From Sternotherus odoratus (taxonomy: Eukaryota; Chordata; Testudines; Kinosternidae): a stretch of DNA of 64,000 bases. Each line of letters opens with the position of its first letter. Position 1 is the first letter of the stretch. The stretch is taken from positions 83,184,712 through 83,248,711 of the forward strand of contig JAVMKO010000009.1 in the NCBI GenBank assembly GCA_032164245.1, read 5' to 3'. The notes beneath the pieces were generated by a model. It was not told the origin of the DNA. It saw only the letters and a list, made by a program, of their open reading frames with translations, and did no database searches. Position numbers and translations under genes: made by a program. Below are positions 34,739 through 44,579 of the stretch, in pieces.

Positions 34739-35644
34739 GCTTTTTATTTACCTTTTGGGTTTTGACTTTGAGCCTTGAGGTGCAAGCATTTCTCCGTAAT
34801 TATGAGGGCTAAAAATTTACTACTTTTGTCATGACAGCCCAGAGTCTGATGTAATCACATGATTTTGCAAGCAGTGGTTTTAAGAAAAATGCCATATATC
34901 TTCAGACGTGCAATAAAATCCTGAGGATGGAAACACTATAAGGAACTGCCTGTGTATTTATGGGGGTGATATTCTTTTCTCTATATAAGTTAATTTCACT
35001 GCAATGTATTTAGTGTTTGAAAGATAAAGAGGAATAAAAGTTGGGAATTGAAAAACAACCCACCATATAAAACCCCCAAATTCCAGGCAGACATTTGAAA
35101 AACCATAAGAGCCGTTATCTAGGATTCATTGCAAAGGAAGATTCCCTCTTATTACTCCAAGAACAATAGCTCCTGATCTGTTGGCTAGGTAATGCTTATA
35201 TTAACTGCCCTGAGAGCTCCCAACTCACCTCTGGGGACCAATGTGAATCACAAAGGGGCTGTGAAAGCTGTCTCAGATTTTCAGCCTCTAGGAATAGATG
35301 GGAAAACACTGTGCTCCATTCCGTTAGAGAAACTCCTCAGCTGTTTAAATGTGTACTCAAGTATTATAAAACAATGCTTTACAGGTTCTTTTTATTACAG
35401 TTATGTGAAGCTTGATCACATAAAGTTATATGGGCAACAAACAGACCGGTGCTGAAATGAAGTTCTTATGGCTTTGTTTTGATTTCCACAAGGAAAAAGA
35501 ATGAATTTGAAATGCACCTTCTAGCATAAGACAGAAATCTTATTAAAAGCAAAGCAAACTCTGAATTGGGAGTCCTGCTGGCTAGAGGGTATAAATTACA
35601 GTTGTAGTTTTAATGGTTCTTTCTTGGAATTATTCTCAGCCATT
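34739..35644. other. Unassigned AT-rich non-coding DNA
   Basis: Nothing recognised. An 87-codon frame at 35192-35455 has no domain. Confidence 0.35.
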
Positions 35645-35743
35645 GGACCTGATCCAGCAGACAAAACACCCCTGGACTTGTTCACGTTTCTGTTTACGTG
35701 AATGGTAATTTTGCCTGAGTTATGCCTGCAAGATGAGGCCCGG
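35645..35743. repeat. Fossil palindromic MITE-like fragment
   Basis: 'ggacctgatccagcag' at the left and 'ttttgcctgagttatgcctgcaagatgaggccc' at the right are decayed inverse ends of a GGGCCTGATCCTGCAG-type palindromic MITE. Confidence 0.5.
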
Positions 35744-36108
35744 TCTTATGAAAAAAAATTGTAAATCAATATCTTCATTTTAAAGTGAAACCTATATACG
35801 TTGAAGAAATTAGAATGAAAAATATTAGCCCTCAGAGTAATGGAGCTAAGAGTAATAAAGTTGTTTCAAAAATTGTATTCATTTTGCTAATCAGTATCCT
35901 ATTTGTTTCTCTCCCTTTGCTCACTTGTGATGACCGGCCGTGCCTCAATTGTTGGACTTCTGGTGTCTTCAATTTTTTATCATGATTCCATAATTTTCTG
36001 GAAATATCAACTTGAAGGTAAGTGAATTCTTGCCAACAGTGCTTCACCTGTGTCTTTGGAAAAATGGATCTCCCATGGGAGAAGGCTAGAGTTGATCAAT
36101 CCCCGATA
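35744..36108. other. Unassigned AT-rich non-coding DNA
   Basis: No gene or element identified. Overlapping 66- and 71-codon frames on opposite strands show no domain. Confidence 0.35.
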
Positions 36109-36570
36109 TACCAGAGAACCTTAGAGTTACAGCCACCTTGGGAACGGAGACTGTCTGTAACTCTGAACAAAGCGCAGTTTGGGCTCCCGATCTGGCCGCT
36201 GCTGACACTCCAGGCCTGGATTCAGCAGCAGCTCATCTCCCTTCTCAGCCCCTGCATGAGTTTGCAAGCTTGTCCCCCTCTGGGCAGGGAATGGTGTGTG
36301 TGAGAAAACAGTGTGTCCCCCTCCTGGCGGGAGAAAAGGGTGTGTGTGTGTAAAAACAACGGGGTGAGGGGTGAAGCTATGCAGACCCCAGAGCCGCTCT
36401 CCAGCTGTCTTGGGCTGGCAGCCTCAGCATCTTGCTGTAAGTGGCTGCCCCATGAGTGGGGGGCGGGGATGGGGTGGACAGGCAGCCCAGAAGGGCCTAT
36501 CTTTAAGATGCAATACAAGTACTTGCTCTTTGGGGGTGTCTCTGCCGCTGCCTGATTGGTTACTTCTGGT

Positions 36571-37034
36571 AAAATTATGAGTGGAGTGGAGGAAGTGAAT
36601 AAGGAAAAGTTATTTACTTGTTCCCAAAATAGAAGAACTAGGGGCCATTCAATGAAATTGGCGTGCAGCAGGTTTAAAACAAATAAAAGGAAGTTCTTCT
36701 TCACACAGCGCACAGTCAACCTGTGGAACTCCTTACCTGAGGAGGCTGTGAAAGCTAGGACTATAACAGGGTTTAAAAGAGAGCTGGATAAATTCATGGA
36801 GGCTAAGTCCATAAATGGCTATTAGCCGGTATGGGTAATGAATGGTGTCCCTAGCCTCTGTCTGTCAGAGGGGGGTGATGGATGGCAGGAGAGAGATCGC
36901 TCGATCATACCTGTTAGGTTCACTCACTCCGGGGCACCTGGCATTGGCCACTGTCGGTAGACAGGATGCTGGGCTAGATGGACCTTTGGTCTGACCCAGT
37001 ATGGCCGTTCTTATGTTCTTATGTTCTTATGTTT
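36571..37034 (+). mobile_element. CR1 LINE, 5'-truncated, tail subtype CTTATGTT
   Basis: Starts at 'aaaattatgagtgg' in the late ORF2. One uninterrupted frame covers the ORF2 C-terminal 83 codons to a stop after '…KSINGY' (36577-36825). Readable landmarks include 'VNLWNSLPEE' and 'ITGFKRELDKF'. One extra Phe relative to the 52.2-kb copy is visible in 'KRKFFFTQR'. The 3' UTR follows with 'ggggcacctggcattggcc', 'gggctagatggacctttgg', and a triplicated 'ttcttatg' at about 37010-37033. Little decay, so relatively young. Confidence 0.95.
36577..36825 (+). pseudogene. CR1 ORF2 C-terminal remnant
   Basis: This is the last ~83 codons of the CR1 ORF2 protein (endonuclease plus reverse transcriptase in the full element). 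Only the region beyond the reverse transcriptase core is present, so no catalytic residues remain and it cannot be functional. It is open in frame and ends at a natural stop. A 196-codon minus-strand frame over the same place is its antisense shadow. Confidence 0.9.
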
Positions 37035-37099
37035 CACATGGTGTCCTTTTGACTGGTCAGTCCGTAACTCTGGTATTGGTATTTCGAGGTTATGATGTA

Positions 37100-37730
37100 T
37101 TTGGTTGGATTGGTTTGGAGTGAGAGGCCAGTCCCATGGAATTAAAACAAATAGCGTAGTTTACAATCCAACTTCAGAGCTTTCCGGTGCTAAGCAGTTA
37201 AATTCTAAGCATGATACATTTAGGAACCTAGTAAGTGTTGCTAACTCTCAGCATTTTATCGTGAGTCTCAGAAATGGAGAGTTTGTCTTGGTGCTCCTGC
37301 TGCAGGAATCTAGTTATTACTCGAGGATCGCAGATTTCATTTTAAAACAAAGTTGCTAACTTGTTGTGTGGAAAGGTGTGGAAACGTAACTCTAAACATG
37401 CTAAGCTCAGAAATCAAATAAAACTAACCCAATATCGAAAATCTCGTGATTGGGGTGGTGGGAACTGATGGGTAATTTCTGAATGTTTGGGCTTGAGAGA
37501 ATCACAGTTTTAATGCACATATGCAGTTGCCTTCTTAGGTAGAAGAATTATGTAACTCTGGAAGCATGTTCACGCTCATCAGACTTGGCATTTTTGGGTA
37601 GCTCTGCGACACAGTTCTTGCCCTTCCTGCCCACTTCAGCCCCACCACTATCTGTGCATGCCTGGGGTAAGGGAGGGGTTTCTTCAAACTTAAACTGGAG
37701 ACTTTATATAAAGAGAAGAGGGTTAGTGTG
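37100..37730. other. Unassigned non-coding DNA
   Basis: No recognised element or exon. The 84-codon frame at 37105-37359 has no domain. Confidence 0.35.
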
Positions 37731-38720
37731 TGTCACACTGTCTGGAGTGGCTCACCACCGTTACTGCCTACCCCAGGGCAGACTGTCAAAAACAGGGCAG
37801 ACACCCCAAGCTGGTGGTATGTTCTATAATTAGATTTCACCAAGCCAGTAACAAATGTGAACTCCTGGATCACTGAAACAGTCTGACCATGAAGTCATGG
37901 TACCCTTAGACTCTCCAGTCTATCTTGCCACCCAGGCAAACTGGATTTAGTGATAAACAGTCACTTACACCAAAAATCACAGAATACTCAGGTTGCTTCC
38001 AGTCCCAAGAGACCAGTCCTAGTTCTCATGTCAAAGACGAAGCTTGTAACTAATCCTGTAATAAACTATTGCAAGGTTTATCATCTAGGAAAAAGGAATG
38101 AGTTAAAGCAAGCCAATGTATACACACAAATGAGTTGTAGATTTGTAGTAATCTGCCCATTCAAAATGTCTTTGAAGGTGGACCCAGGGGTAACCGCTGG
38201 GGATATTTGGCTTCAGCTGAGTGTCTGTGGCCCTGTTGAGAGTTCAACAAGTGAAGAGATGAAAAATGTTCTTGTGTCTTTGTTTAATTTCCATCGTTTG
38301 GCCTCCATAGGATGAACTTCCTTGCACATAGCACTTCCAAGGTGCGAAAGGGCCATTCGCCAATCCTTTGTATTGCAATGTTCCTGGATGGCCCAGCTGA
38401 TTTTGATAGTTCTTCTGGGCAGGCAGGGGAAAACATTCTTCCCATCTGAGTTCACAAGTTTAGAGCAAACGTTTTCGAAGTTGTAAAGCAAAACGTACAT
38501 ATTTCCTTATGCCTGGCATGCAGACACTGACAAATAAGATGAATGCAGGCAGCAACTCACAAACGTTGTGTAGAGTCTAAACACTACATACATTCTTATA
38601 AAACTAATATCTATTTTGAGGAACACTAATACATAAGTGAACTGGTCTGGTCTCCAGCTATGAGGCCATAAGTTTTTAGCTAATGCCTGTAGGCTAGGCA
38701 CCTAGCCTGTCAGCATTACA
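37731..38720 (-). mobile_element. Probable solo LTR, about 990 bp, minus strand
   Basis: The block begins TGTCACACTG and ends CAGCATTACA on the plus strand, giving the TG…CA boundaries of an LTR. I recognise interior phrases ('ccagtaacaaatgtgaactcctgg', 'ggatgaacttccttgcaca', 'aggctaggcacctagcctg') as an LTR family I associate with turtle endogenous retroviruses, read on the minus strand. No clear target duplication was found: 'gtgtg' precedes and 'gtagg' follows. No internal retroviral genes lie on either side. A 121-codon frame inside has no domain. A hairpin 'ctaggcacctag' lies at 38695-38706. Confidence 0.6.
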
Positions 38721-38944
38721 GTAGGATCTTCAGACCATCACCAGTTTCCAGCTTCGGGACAAGTGGAGCCCAGCAGCTTACACGGTGAGTGCTTGCCAGA
38801 ATTCAGGACACTGGACTCATTGTATGTTCTGGTGAAAGTTGGTATTTGATAGCGTGGTACTCTATTTACATGAACTGATCATTCATCGCTAGCCTCTCAG
38901 AGGGAGGATTTCTTGTTCCCATTTTATAAATATGGATACACAGA
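38721..38944. other. Unassigned DNA, possible SINE remnant
   Basis: 'cctctcagagggaggatttcttgttcccattttataaatatggata' (38893-38938) resembles a very decayed minus-strand MIR-like core. Nothing else is recognised. Confidence 0.3.
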
Positions 38945-39395
38945 ATAAGAATTTGTTTTTCCCCACAGGAAATTTCCATTTTTTTCCTGGGCCCCAAGCT
39001 GAAAAAACTTCCATTTGAAACTATTTCCGCAGTGTCTCCTGGGTGTTATTTGGGTGCCTGGTGCTCCCATTCTCTTCTGTAGGCCAGGCTCCCTTTCAGA
39101 CTACATTTCCCATAATGCAGCATGGTATTGGTTCATGGAGAGGAGAGGTGCTACATCATCAGAGTCCCTGGCTGTGGTGCATCATGGGAGATGCAGTCCT
39201 TTCAGGCAGCGAGGTGGAAAGAAAAGAGGGAGTAACATGAAGAAACTGGACTGCAACTCCCATGAGACGCTGTGGCAGGATATCCAAATTGAAATATTTA
39301 GGTTTATGGTGGAAAGAAAATGCATCTAGTGAGAAATTGTGTAGTTGCAAACCCATTGAAAAATCGTCTGAATAGAATTTTTTTGACCAGCTCTA
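38945..39395. mobile_element. hAT-like MITE carrying repeated ACTACA-type motifs (copy A)
   Basis: The right end 'ttttttgaccagctcta' is the inverse of the left end of copy B (tagagctggttggaaa at 47526). The left end is lost in decayed T-rich sequence. The core holds a 19-base motif of the form ACTACA-N-TTCCCA-N-ATGC. It occurs forward at 39100-39118, reverse at 39179-39197, forward at 39250-39268, plus a decayed reverse copy at about 39031-39055. No transposase is present. A 104-codon frame through this region is repeat-derived. Confidence 0.65.
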
Positions 39396-39475
39396 GTCGT
39401 AATTTAGCAAGGTCTGAGAATCCAGTCGGAGGGAGTAGGACTGTTACTTAAAGATCCTTCTGTACCTTGTTGGAT

Positions 39476-39680
39476 TGGGACGTGCTTACACTGCAATTAG
39501 ACACCTGCAGTTGGCTGGTGCCAGCTGACTCCGTCTCATGGGGCTCGCGGGCTAACGGATTGTTTAATTGCTGTGTAGACATTCAGATCTCCGAGCCCAG
39601 CCTGAGAAGGAACATCTACGGTGCTATTTTTAGCTCCATGGCATGAGCCCGAATCAGGGCTCTCATACTTGCTGCTGCAG
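39476..39680. mobile_element. Truncated MITE-like DNA transposon fragment
   Basis: 'gggacgtgcttacactgcaattagacacctgcag', 'gctgactccgtctcatggggctcgcgggctaacgg' and 'tgtttaattgctgtgtagacattc' follow the order of a reptile MITE with 'gtgtagaca' type ends. The right half is degraded ('gcatgagcccgaatcaggg'). Confidence 0.55.
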
Positions 39681-41500
39681 GGTTTTGTCTTTGGTTTGTT
39701 GCAGCGTAGCTGTACCCTAAAGCAGTTGGCTGCTGTCAGATCAGTCACAACCACTTGCAGGACTTCCCTGTCACTTTGGGGCATGTTATACATGCATCGT
39801 AGTCCCGGGCTTATTACTAGCAGATAGCAGAGGATGCTTAGAGAGCTACTCATGTACAGTAGCAGCAATTCTATGATTCTCTTTACATAAAAGCCCAAAG
39901 AGTAGAGTAGGGCACAAGCAATCCTGTATGGTGAAGGCTGTTTTCTTCCTTGTTTCTCTGTGTATGCTTTGAGTTCCAGGCACTTGCCTTGCAGAAGCAG
40001 CCAGGTCTCAGTCCAGCTGTGTCTCTCTCTCTTTGTGTTTTAATATCTCGCTGACAGACTGAAAAATTCCTTGGCAATTCCTCCCAGGTCCATTCAATTC
40101 GGGATGCGGCAGTGTTTTTTGGTCAGAACACAGATTGTTGTGCTTCTTTGTGAAAGGAGATTTAATTACAGTGCGAGTGAGCAGCATCCATCATTTCCAG
40201 TTGAGAGCCCATTCAGAGCTGTCCCTCTCAGCCTGGGTACGGAGAATCACAGTGCCCATTTGGGTCCCTTCCACCGAATCTCTCTCACGGTAGCATGCTG
40301 AAATGGTAGCTAATTAGGGCAAGAGCAGGACTTCCTCAGAGAGATTTCCTTGCAGGGTTTGAGGCTATCCAGCCTCAGTGTGAAATTAGGCCCTGCTCCC
40401 AGGGTAAATATTCCTTGCATGGGGCTGGCTCATTAGAAGTTGGTGGAAGCTTCAGAACTCAGAGCCTTAGATAGACGTGATCACGCAATGCTGCTTTTAC
40501 TGAGCTGTAATAATAGGCTTTGGAAACAGGACAAAAATAGTAAGGCAAGCGTGCATTGGTCCAGAACAAATGAACTAAAATTGTACTGAGATTTCAGCAA
40601 AACACACGTCCCCAGCCTTCCTTTTGTCTTTTAGGCAGCTCTGATTTTAGCAGTAAACCTCTCCTAATCTCTGCCACCATAAAAAATCAATGGGAGGTCT
40701 TGAAAACTGGGGCTTTTTATTAAAATCACACGGAATACAGTATAAGCCAGCACAATAAATGGGGTAAGAAATGTGATTCAAGTACCGGGCTGGCGCCAAA
40801 GATGCGGGACATGGTTCTGGCTGTAGTGTTATAGCAATGACACTGTGTCGTCTGTCCTTAGAGTGGTCTAAATTTGTACATGGTGTGAGAGCTTCCATTA
40901 CCCACCAGTCTGGCCGCTGTATTACTTTGCGGCTAATGAAGGATGAGGAGGGAAGGAATCCCTGCATCTCCGCTGAGGAATGCAGTAATTTAAAAAGATA
41001 ATGGGACCTTTTTTTATCGTTTGTGTTTTCTAGAAAGCAGAGATGTCTCCCTACATCAAAATAAATGTTCGCTAACCCTGAGGAACCTGCTTTTGGTGCT
41101 GTGGGCAGTTTCTGCTAAGGGTCAGAATGTGGCCTCCTCTCAGCCGATGGCGAGAGGAAATTCTTCGGAAATGGGGAGGAAGGGGTAGTTTGGGCTGAGC
41201 AATCCAGTTCATTTCACGTCTCCCAGCGGAGCCAGGCTGTTAGCTGTTAAATTTGTCTTTGCTTTCTGCATTTTAAATTGGCAGGATTCCGGTAATTGTT
41301 CTCTCTAGTGGGGAGATACCTTTGTTTTTCCTTTCCCTCCTTTGCTTTTCCTGAAGTGCCGTCCCCTGGACTTCAGTCCTTCAATCCCAAGTCCCCAGTG
41401 CTCTTAAGGACCAGGAGCTGCTGGTTTGGGGGCATTTCAGAGCTTTTTTTGATCTCAATAAAAGATCCCCTTTTAAGCTTTGTCCTGGAAGTCCTGACTT
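39681..41500. other. Unassigned non-coding DNA
   Basis: A 106-codon minus-strand frame (40647-40967) has no domain. No repeats could be placed. Confidence 0.35.
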
Positions 41501-41507
41501 TTTTGGC

Positions 41508-41596
41508 AAAACTGGGCATTTGTCCTGTTTGCTCTTGCCCTACGGCATTGCGGAGGAACCTTCGGGCAAGAGTGAATGAGACAAATGCCCATTTTT
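41508..41596. repeat. Long inverted repeat (33-bp arms, 23-bp loop)
   Basis: Arms 41508-41540 and 41564-41596 match inversely at 27 of 33 positions. Mismatches are mostly transitions. Core words are 'gggcatttgt' and 'ctcttgccc'. It could be a miniature foldback element or a decayed MITE centre. It lies inside a 168-codon frame (41296-41802) that I regard as fortuitous. Confidence 0.85.
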
Positions 41597-41984
41597 GTAA
41601 AAACCCTGCATGCAGGCTTGGGACTCTCCAGTTCTCCACACGGCCAGTCCTGCCCTTTCCCTGGCTGGCTCCAGATGGACTCAAAATGGCTTCTCTCCTT
41701 TTCTCCACTCCCTGGGAGGGCCTCTCATTCCCTACTGGTTGTTGGGCTGAATCTGAGTCTGCCTGGCTCCCTCTCTCTACCAGGGACAGTGCCTCTCCCT
41801 GAGCTGCCAGCAGACAGAGACCCAGGAATCTATGTCATCTCCTTGGGGTTACAGTCACCTTAAGGAGAATGGATTGTCTGGGACCGCACCCTGTCAGTCT
41901 GAACCACTGTCCTATTTCCTAGCCTCAGACATACCTGCCAGCAGCGAACTTCTAACTCGAGTGTCCAAGGCCCAGTGCGTAGGA

Positions 41985-42098
41985 AACTCGACTGGGAATG
42001 GGGAGATGTAGTGCTCTGCCACTGACCCAGTGGATGACCTGGGGCCAGTCACCTCCCTTCTGTGCCAGAGTTTCCCCCACCTGCAAAATGAAAATAGT
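41985..42098 (+). mobile_element. MIR-like tRNA-SINE fragment
   Basis: 'tgctctgccactgacccagtggatgacctggggccagtcacctcccttctgtgccagagtttccccc' is the core of a MIR-like SINE in plus orientation, ending 'tgcaaaatgaaaatag'. It abuts the MITE that starts at 42101. Confidence 0.75.
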
Positions 42099-42100
42099 GA

Positions 42101-42348
42101 GGGCTTGTCTACACATAAGTTGCACCAGTTTAACTTTAATCAGTCCAGTTAAACCAGATCAGCTTTTGTGTGTGCTCTCTCATGTTGGCTTAGAACTGGT
42201 TTTGCCTGCACATTTACCAACACAAGCCAAACCAACGATAGCCTGGTTTAAACTGACATAAACGTGCGCAATTGTTGCACTCGTTTCCCTAAATCCACTT
42301 CAGACCGTACAGTTAGTTAAACCAGTACAAGCCAGTTCTGTCCAGCCT
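42101..42348. mobile_element. MITE-like DNA transposon with GGGCTTGTCTACAC end
   Basis: The left end GGGCTTGTCTACACA is clear and is followed by 'gttgcaccagtttaac'. The right end 'tagttaaaccagtacaagccagttctgtccagcct' is its decayed inverse. The interior has further 'taaaccag/ctggttta' inverted words. It shares the terminal motif with the element at 13175, but the interior is unrelated. Confidence 0.7.
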
Positions 42349-43764
42349 CAACAGGGAGCTGTGATCACTTCACACACCTCTGATGGTGTGTGGTATACAA
42401 AAATGAGGGGCAGGAGGGGTTTGTATTTGTTTTAAATGAGCAGTCTATAAGTGGTGGAACTATTTTGGCACATGTAATTCTTTCCCTCAGAAGGAAGAGG
42501 TGCCTGAAGTGGCTGTTTATTCCTAGAATTATGGTCTTTTCAGTCTTTAAATCCCTTTGGAGATGTATTTTGGAATGTCTGAAACACTTCACATGGCTTT
42601 TCCTGAGCTATAATGCCCCTGCGTCAGGCTGCAATACCATGCCGTGAAATACCACAACGTCGTAATTCTAAAAAATGTAGCTAAACCAATAAGGTAACTA
42701 TTACTTTGACTATCCCTGTTATACATGTGGTTGCATAAATGTGCAAGATTATGATTATCTCTGCCTCGTAATTAGCAATTTGCATAACTGTCATGAACAA
42801 GAAGTTCCATCAGCATATTGAAGGATTTATTTAGCTGTCTGAATATATTTTTGTTCTCCAAAGCAGGAAGCAAACAATCGAAATGGAAGCTGTCCCAAAT
42901 GGCTGGTGTTATTTCTAACCCACACGCATAATTAACAGCAATACTAATTGTTCAGCACCAGAAACTCATTTGTTTCTCTATAGACTGGAGGAACATTAAT
43001 TCTCAGAGCAATTGTCTCCTTTTTTCTCCCCTATAGCCAGTAGTATCGTCAGGTCCAGCAGTGAGTTGTAAGCAGATTATATTTGTTGTGTGCCATGTAT
43101 CACTTGTGATATGTTTTCTAGCTTAGACAGAAACTTGGAAAAACTATGTCCCGTATTGTGAAGCGCTATTTCCAAACCTCGAACTTAATTATATACTCCT
43201 GGTTGAGGATGCAAAACTAATTCAACTTGGATTAGGTAGCATTCAGATTTGTGAAAATGTGTGGTTGGTTCCAATATGTTTGCATTTGTGCCTGTATGGG
43301 AATGCTGAAAAGGAGCAGTTGAATGGAAGCTTCTCCAATTGCCTTTCAAATCCACCTCTCTTAGTTCATCCTGAAATAGCGGTATGTTTAAGGGGTTCTA
43401 GGACCTCTTCAGTTATGGACTGGCTCACTTAAGGTCACATCAATTAAGGGTCTTCACTGCTACCCTATACAGTGTCTTCAAAGGATTTAGCAGCATTAGA
43501 GTGATCTAAAGTAGTCTAATAAATAGCTCTGAGACAAGTTATGCTTTGTACTGCATCATTAATCCAGCCATGTTGCATGTATGTTGAGTTTTTTATTCTA
43601 GAGATGCCTGCTCATGATACTGATGCAGTGCCACTGGTATCCAGCTAATGCCAAGAGCATGTGAATGGTTTCAAGCCACGTAAAATGTGACCATTACTTT
43701 ATTTCCTCCATCTTTTCCCTCCACTTTCTGTGATACATTAAGATATGAATCAAAATCTGAAGAC
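42349..43764. other. Unassigned DNA with a candidate conserved segment
   Basis: Segment 42660-42990 is free of recognisable repeats and rich in homeodomain/POU-like words ('gtaattagcaatttgcataa' at 42768-42787, 'cataattaaca' near 42930). This composition is typical of developmental enhancers, but conservation cannot be assessed from one sequence. Confidence 0.3.
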
Positions 43765-44579
43765 TGTGGATTGCCACGGACTCGCAGGGGCGAGGAAAAA
43801 TTGCAGGCCTGTTATTTACCAGGTTGCACGTGGCAATAAACTATATAGGTAAGAGACGCAAGGGGAGTGTGGGTCAGGACGTGAGCTGCAGATGCACAGA
43901 CACACAAGTAAAAATTAATCCATTTAAAGTTTTACTGGGGATAATTACAAGGGGTAAGGGAGCAGTTTTTGATTAGCTAATAGACAATGAAACTTAAAAC
44001 ACACAATGACTAAAATACCTGCTAACAATATTTACAAACAAAGATGCAGCATTTAGTAATAATTGATACTTACAAATACAAACCAACGCATAACACGACC
44101 GGTAAACGTATAAGCTCTATTTGAAAACACGTGAGCTGAGAGAGAGGCTTCGAGTTGATCAGGCTCAGTTACGTGGGGTACACAGGATACACGGATACAC
44201 GGGATTCGTTTTCCTCTCTCTGTCTGCACATGGCAGGCAGAAACATAAGTACCAACTATGACATCACAAAAGTGTCATAGGGGATGGGGCCCAAAACCTG
44301 TTTGTGTTCGCTTCTGATTGGCACAAGCAAAGTTTACACCAAGTAGGGGAGCAGGTGCCTCAAAGTCTGGCTTCGCCCCCAAAAGGGGGAGGAAATGCAC
44401 ATTGTTATAGAATGCACGCGAAACTGAATGTCAAAAGACGAGGCCAGGGCAAAAGCAGGTGACTCAAAGTCTGGTTTCTCCCCCAAAAGGTGAGAAAACG
44501 CACAGTGTTATAGAATGCATGCGAAACTGAATGACAAAAGAAGAGGCCAGGGCAATACCGGGATGGGCAAGTGTTTACA
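43765..44579 (-). mobile_element. Probable solo LTR with internal tandem duplication, minus strand
   Basis: The block starts TGTGGATTGCC and ends GTGTTTACA on the plus strand, so TG…CA boundaries are possible. The plus strand contains the minus-strand CCAAT-type 'ctgattggcaca' (44317-44328) and a long AT-rich part similar in style to the LTR at 37731. The inferred 5' (U3) side on the minus strand contains two tandem copies of a 104-bp unit. No target duplication was resolved, so boundaries and identity are tentative. Confidence 0.45.
44351..44556. repeat. Two tandem copies of a ~104-bp unit
   Basis: Copies start at 44351 ('gcaggtgcctcaaag') and 44455 ('gcaggtgactcaaag') and run in register through 'gttatagaatgca' and 'gaggccagggcaa'. 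About a dozen differences separate them. Directly visible by self-comparison. Confidence 0.95.

Larger units (their letters stand above)
36111..37097. mobile_element. Mariner-like MITE interrupted by a CR1 insertion
   Basis: The left end 'ccagagaaccttagagttac' and the right end 'gtaactctggtattggtatttcgaggttatgatg' are decayed versions of the TA-flanked CAGTAGAACCTCAGAGTTACG terminus. TA sits at 36109-36110 and 37098-37099. Characteristic interior phrases are 'gtctgtaactctgaacaaagc' and, near the right, 'ctgccgctgcctgattgg'. The element is split between 36570 and about 37032 by a CR1. On both sides of the CR1 the MITE sequence continues without obvious duplication. Confidence 0.75.

Noticed and set aside
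36222..36812. 196-codon minus-strand frame, the longest in the window
   Set aside because: It is antisense to CR1 ORF2 and then crosses into the mariner-like MITE, so it joins two unrelated repeats. The same antisense pattern recurs at 52044-52391.
41296..41802. 168-codon open frame, rich in Ser/Pro/Leu/Phe
   Set aside because: It runs straight through the inverted repeat at 41508-41596 and has an overlapping 111-codon frame on the other strand. No family resemblance.
44351..44556. Direct repeats considered as a CRISPR-like or satellite array
   Set aside because: Only two contiguous ~104-bp copies and no spacers, in vertebrate-type DNA. A tandem duplication explains it.
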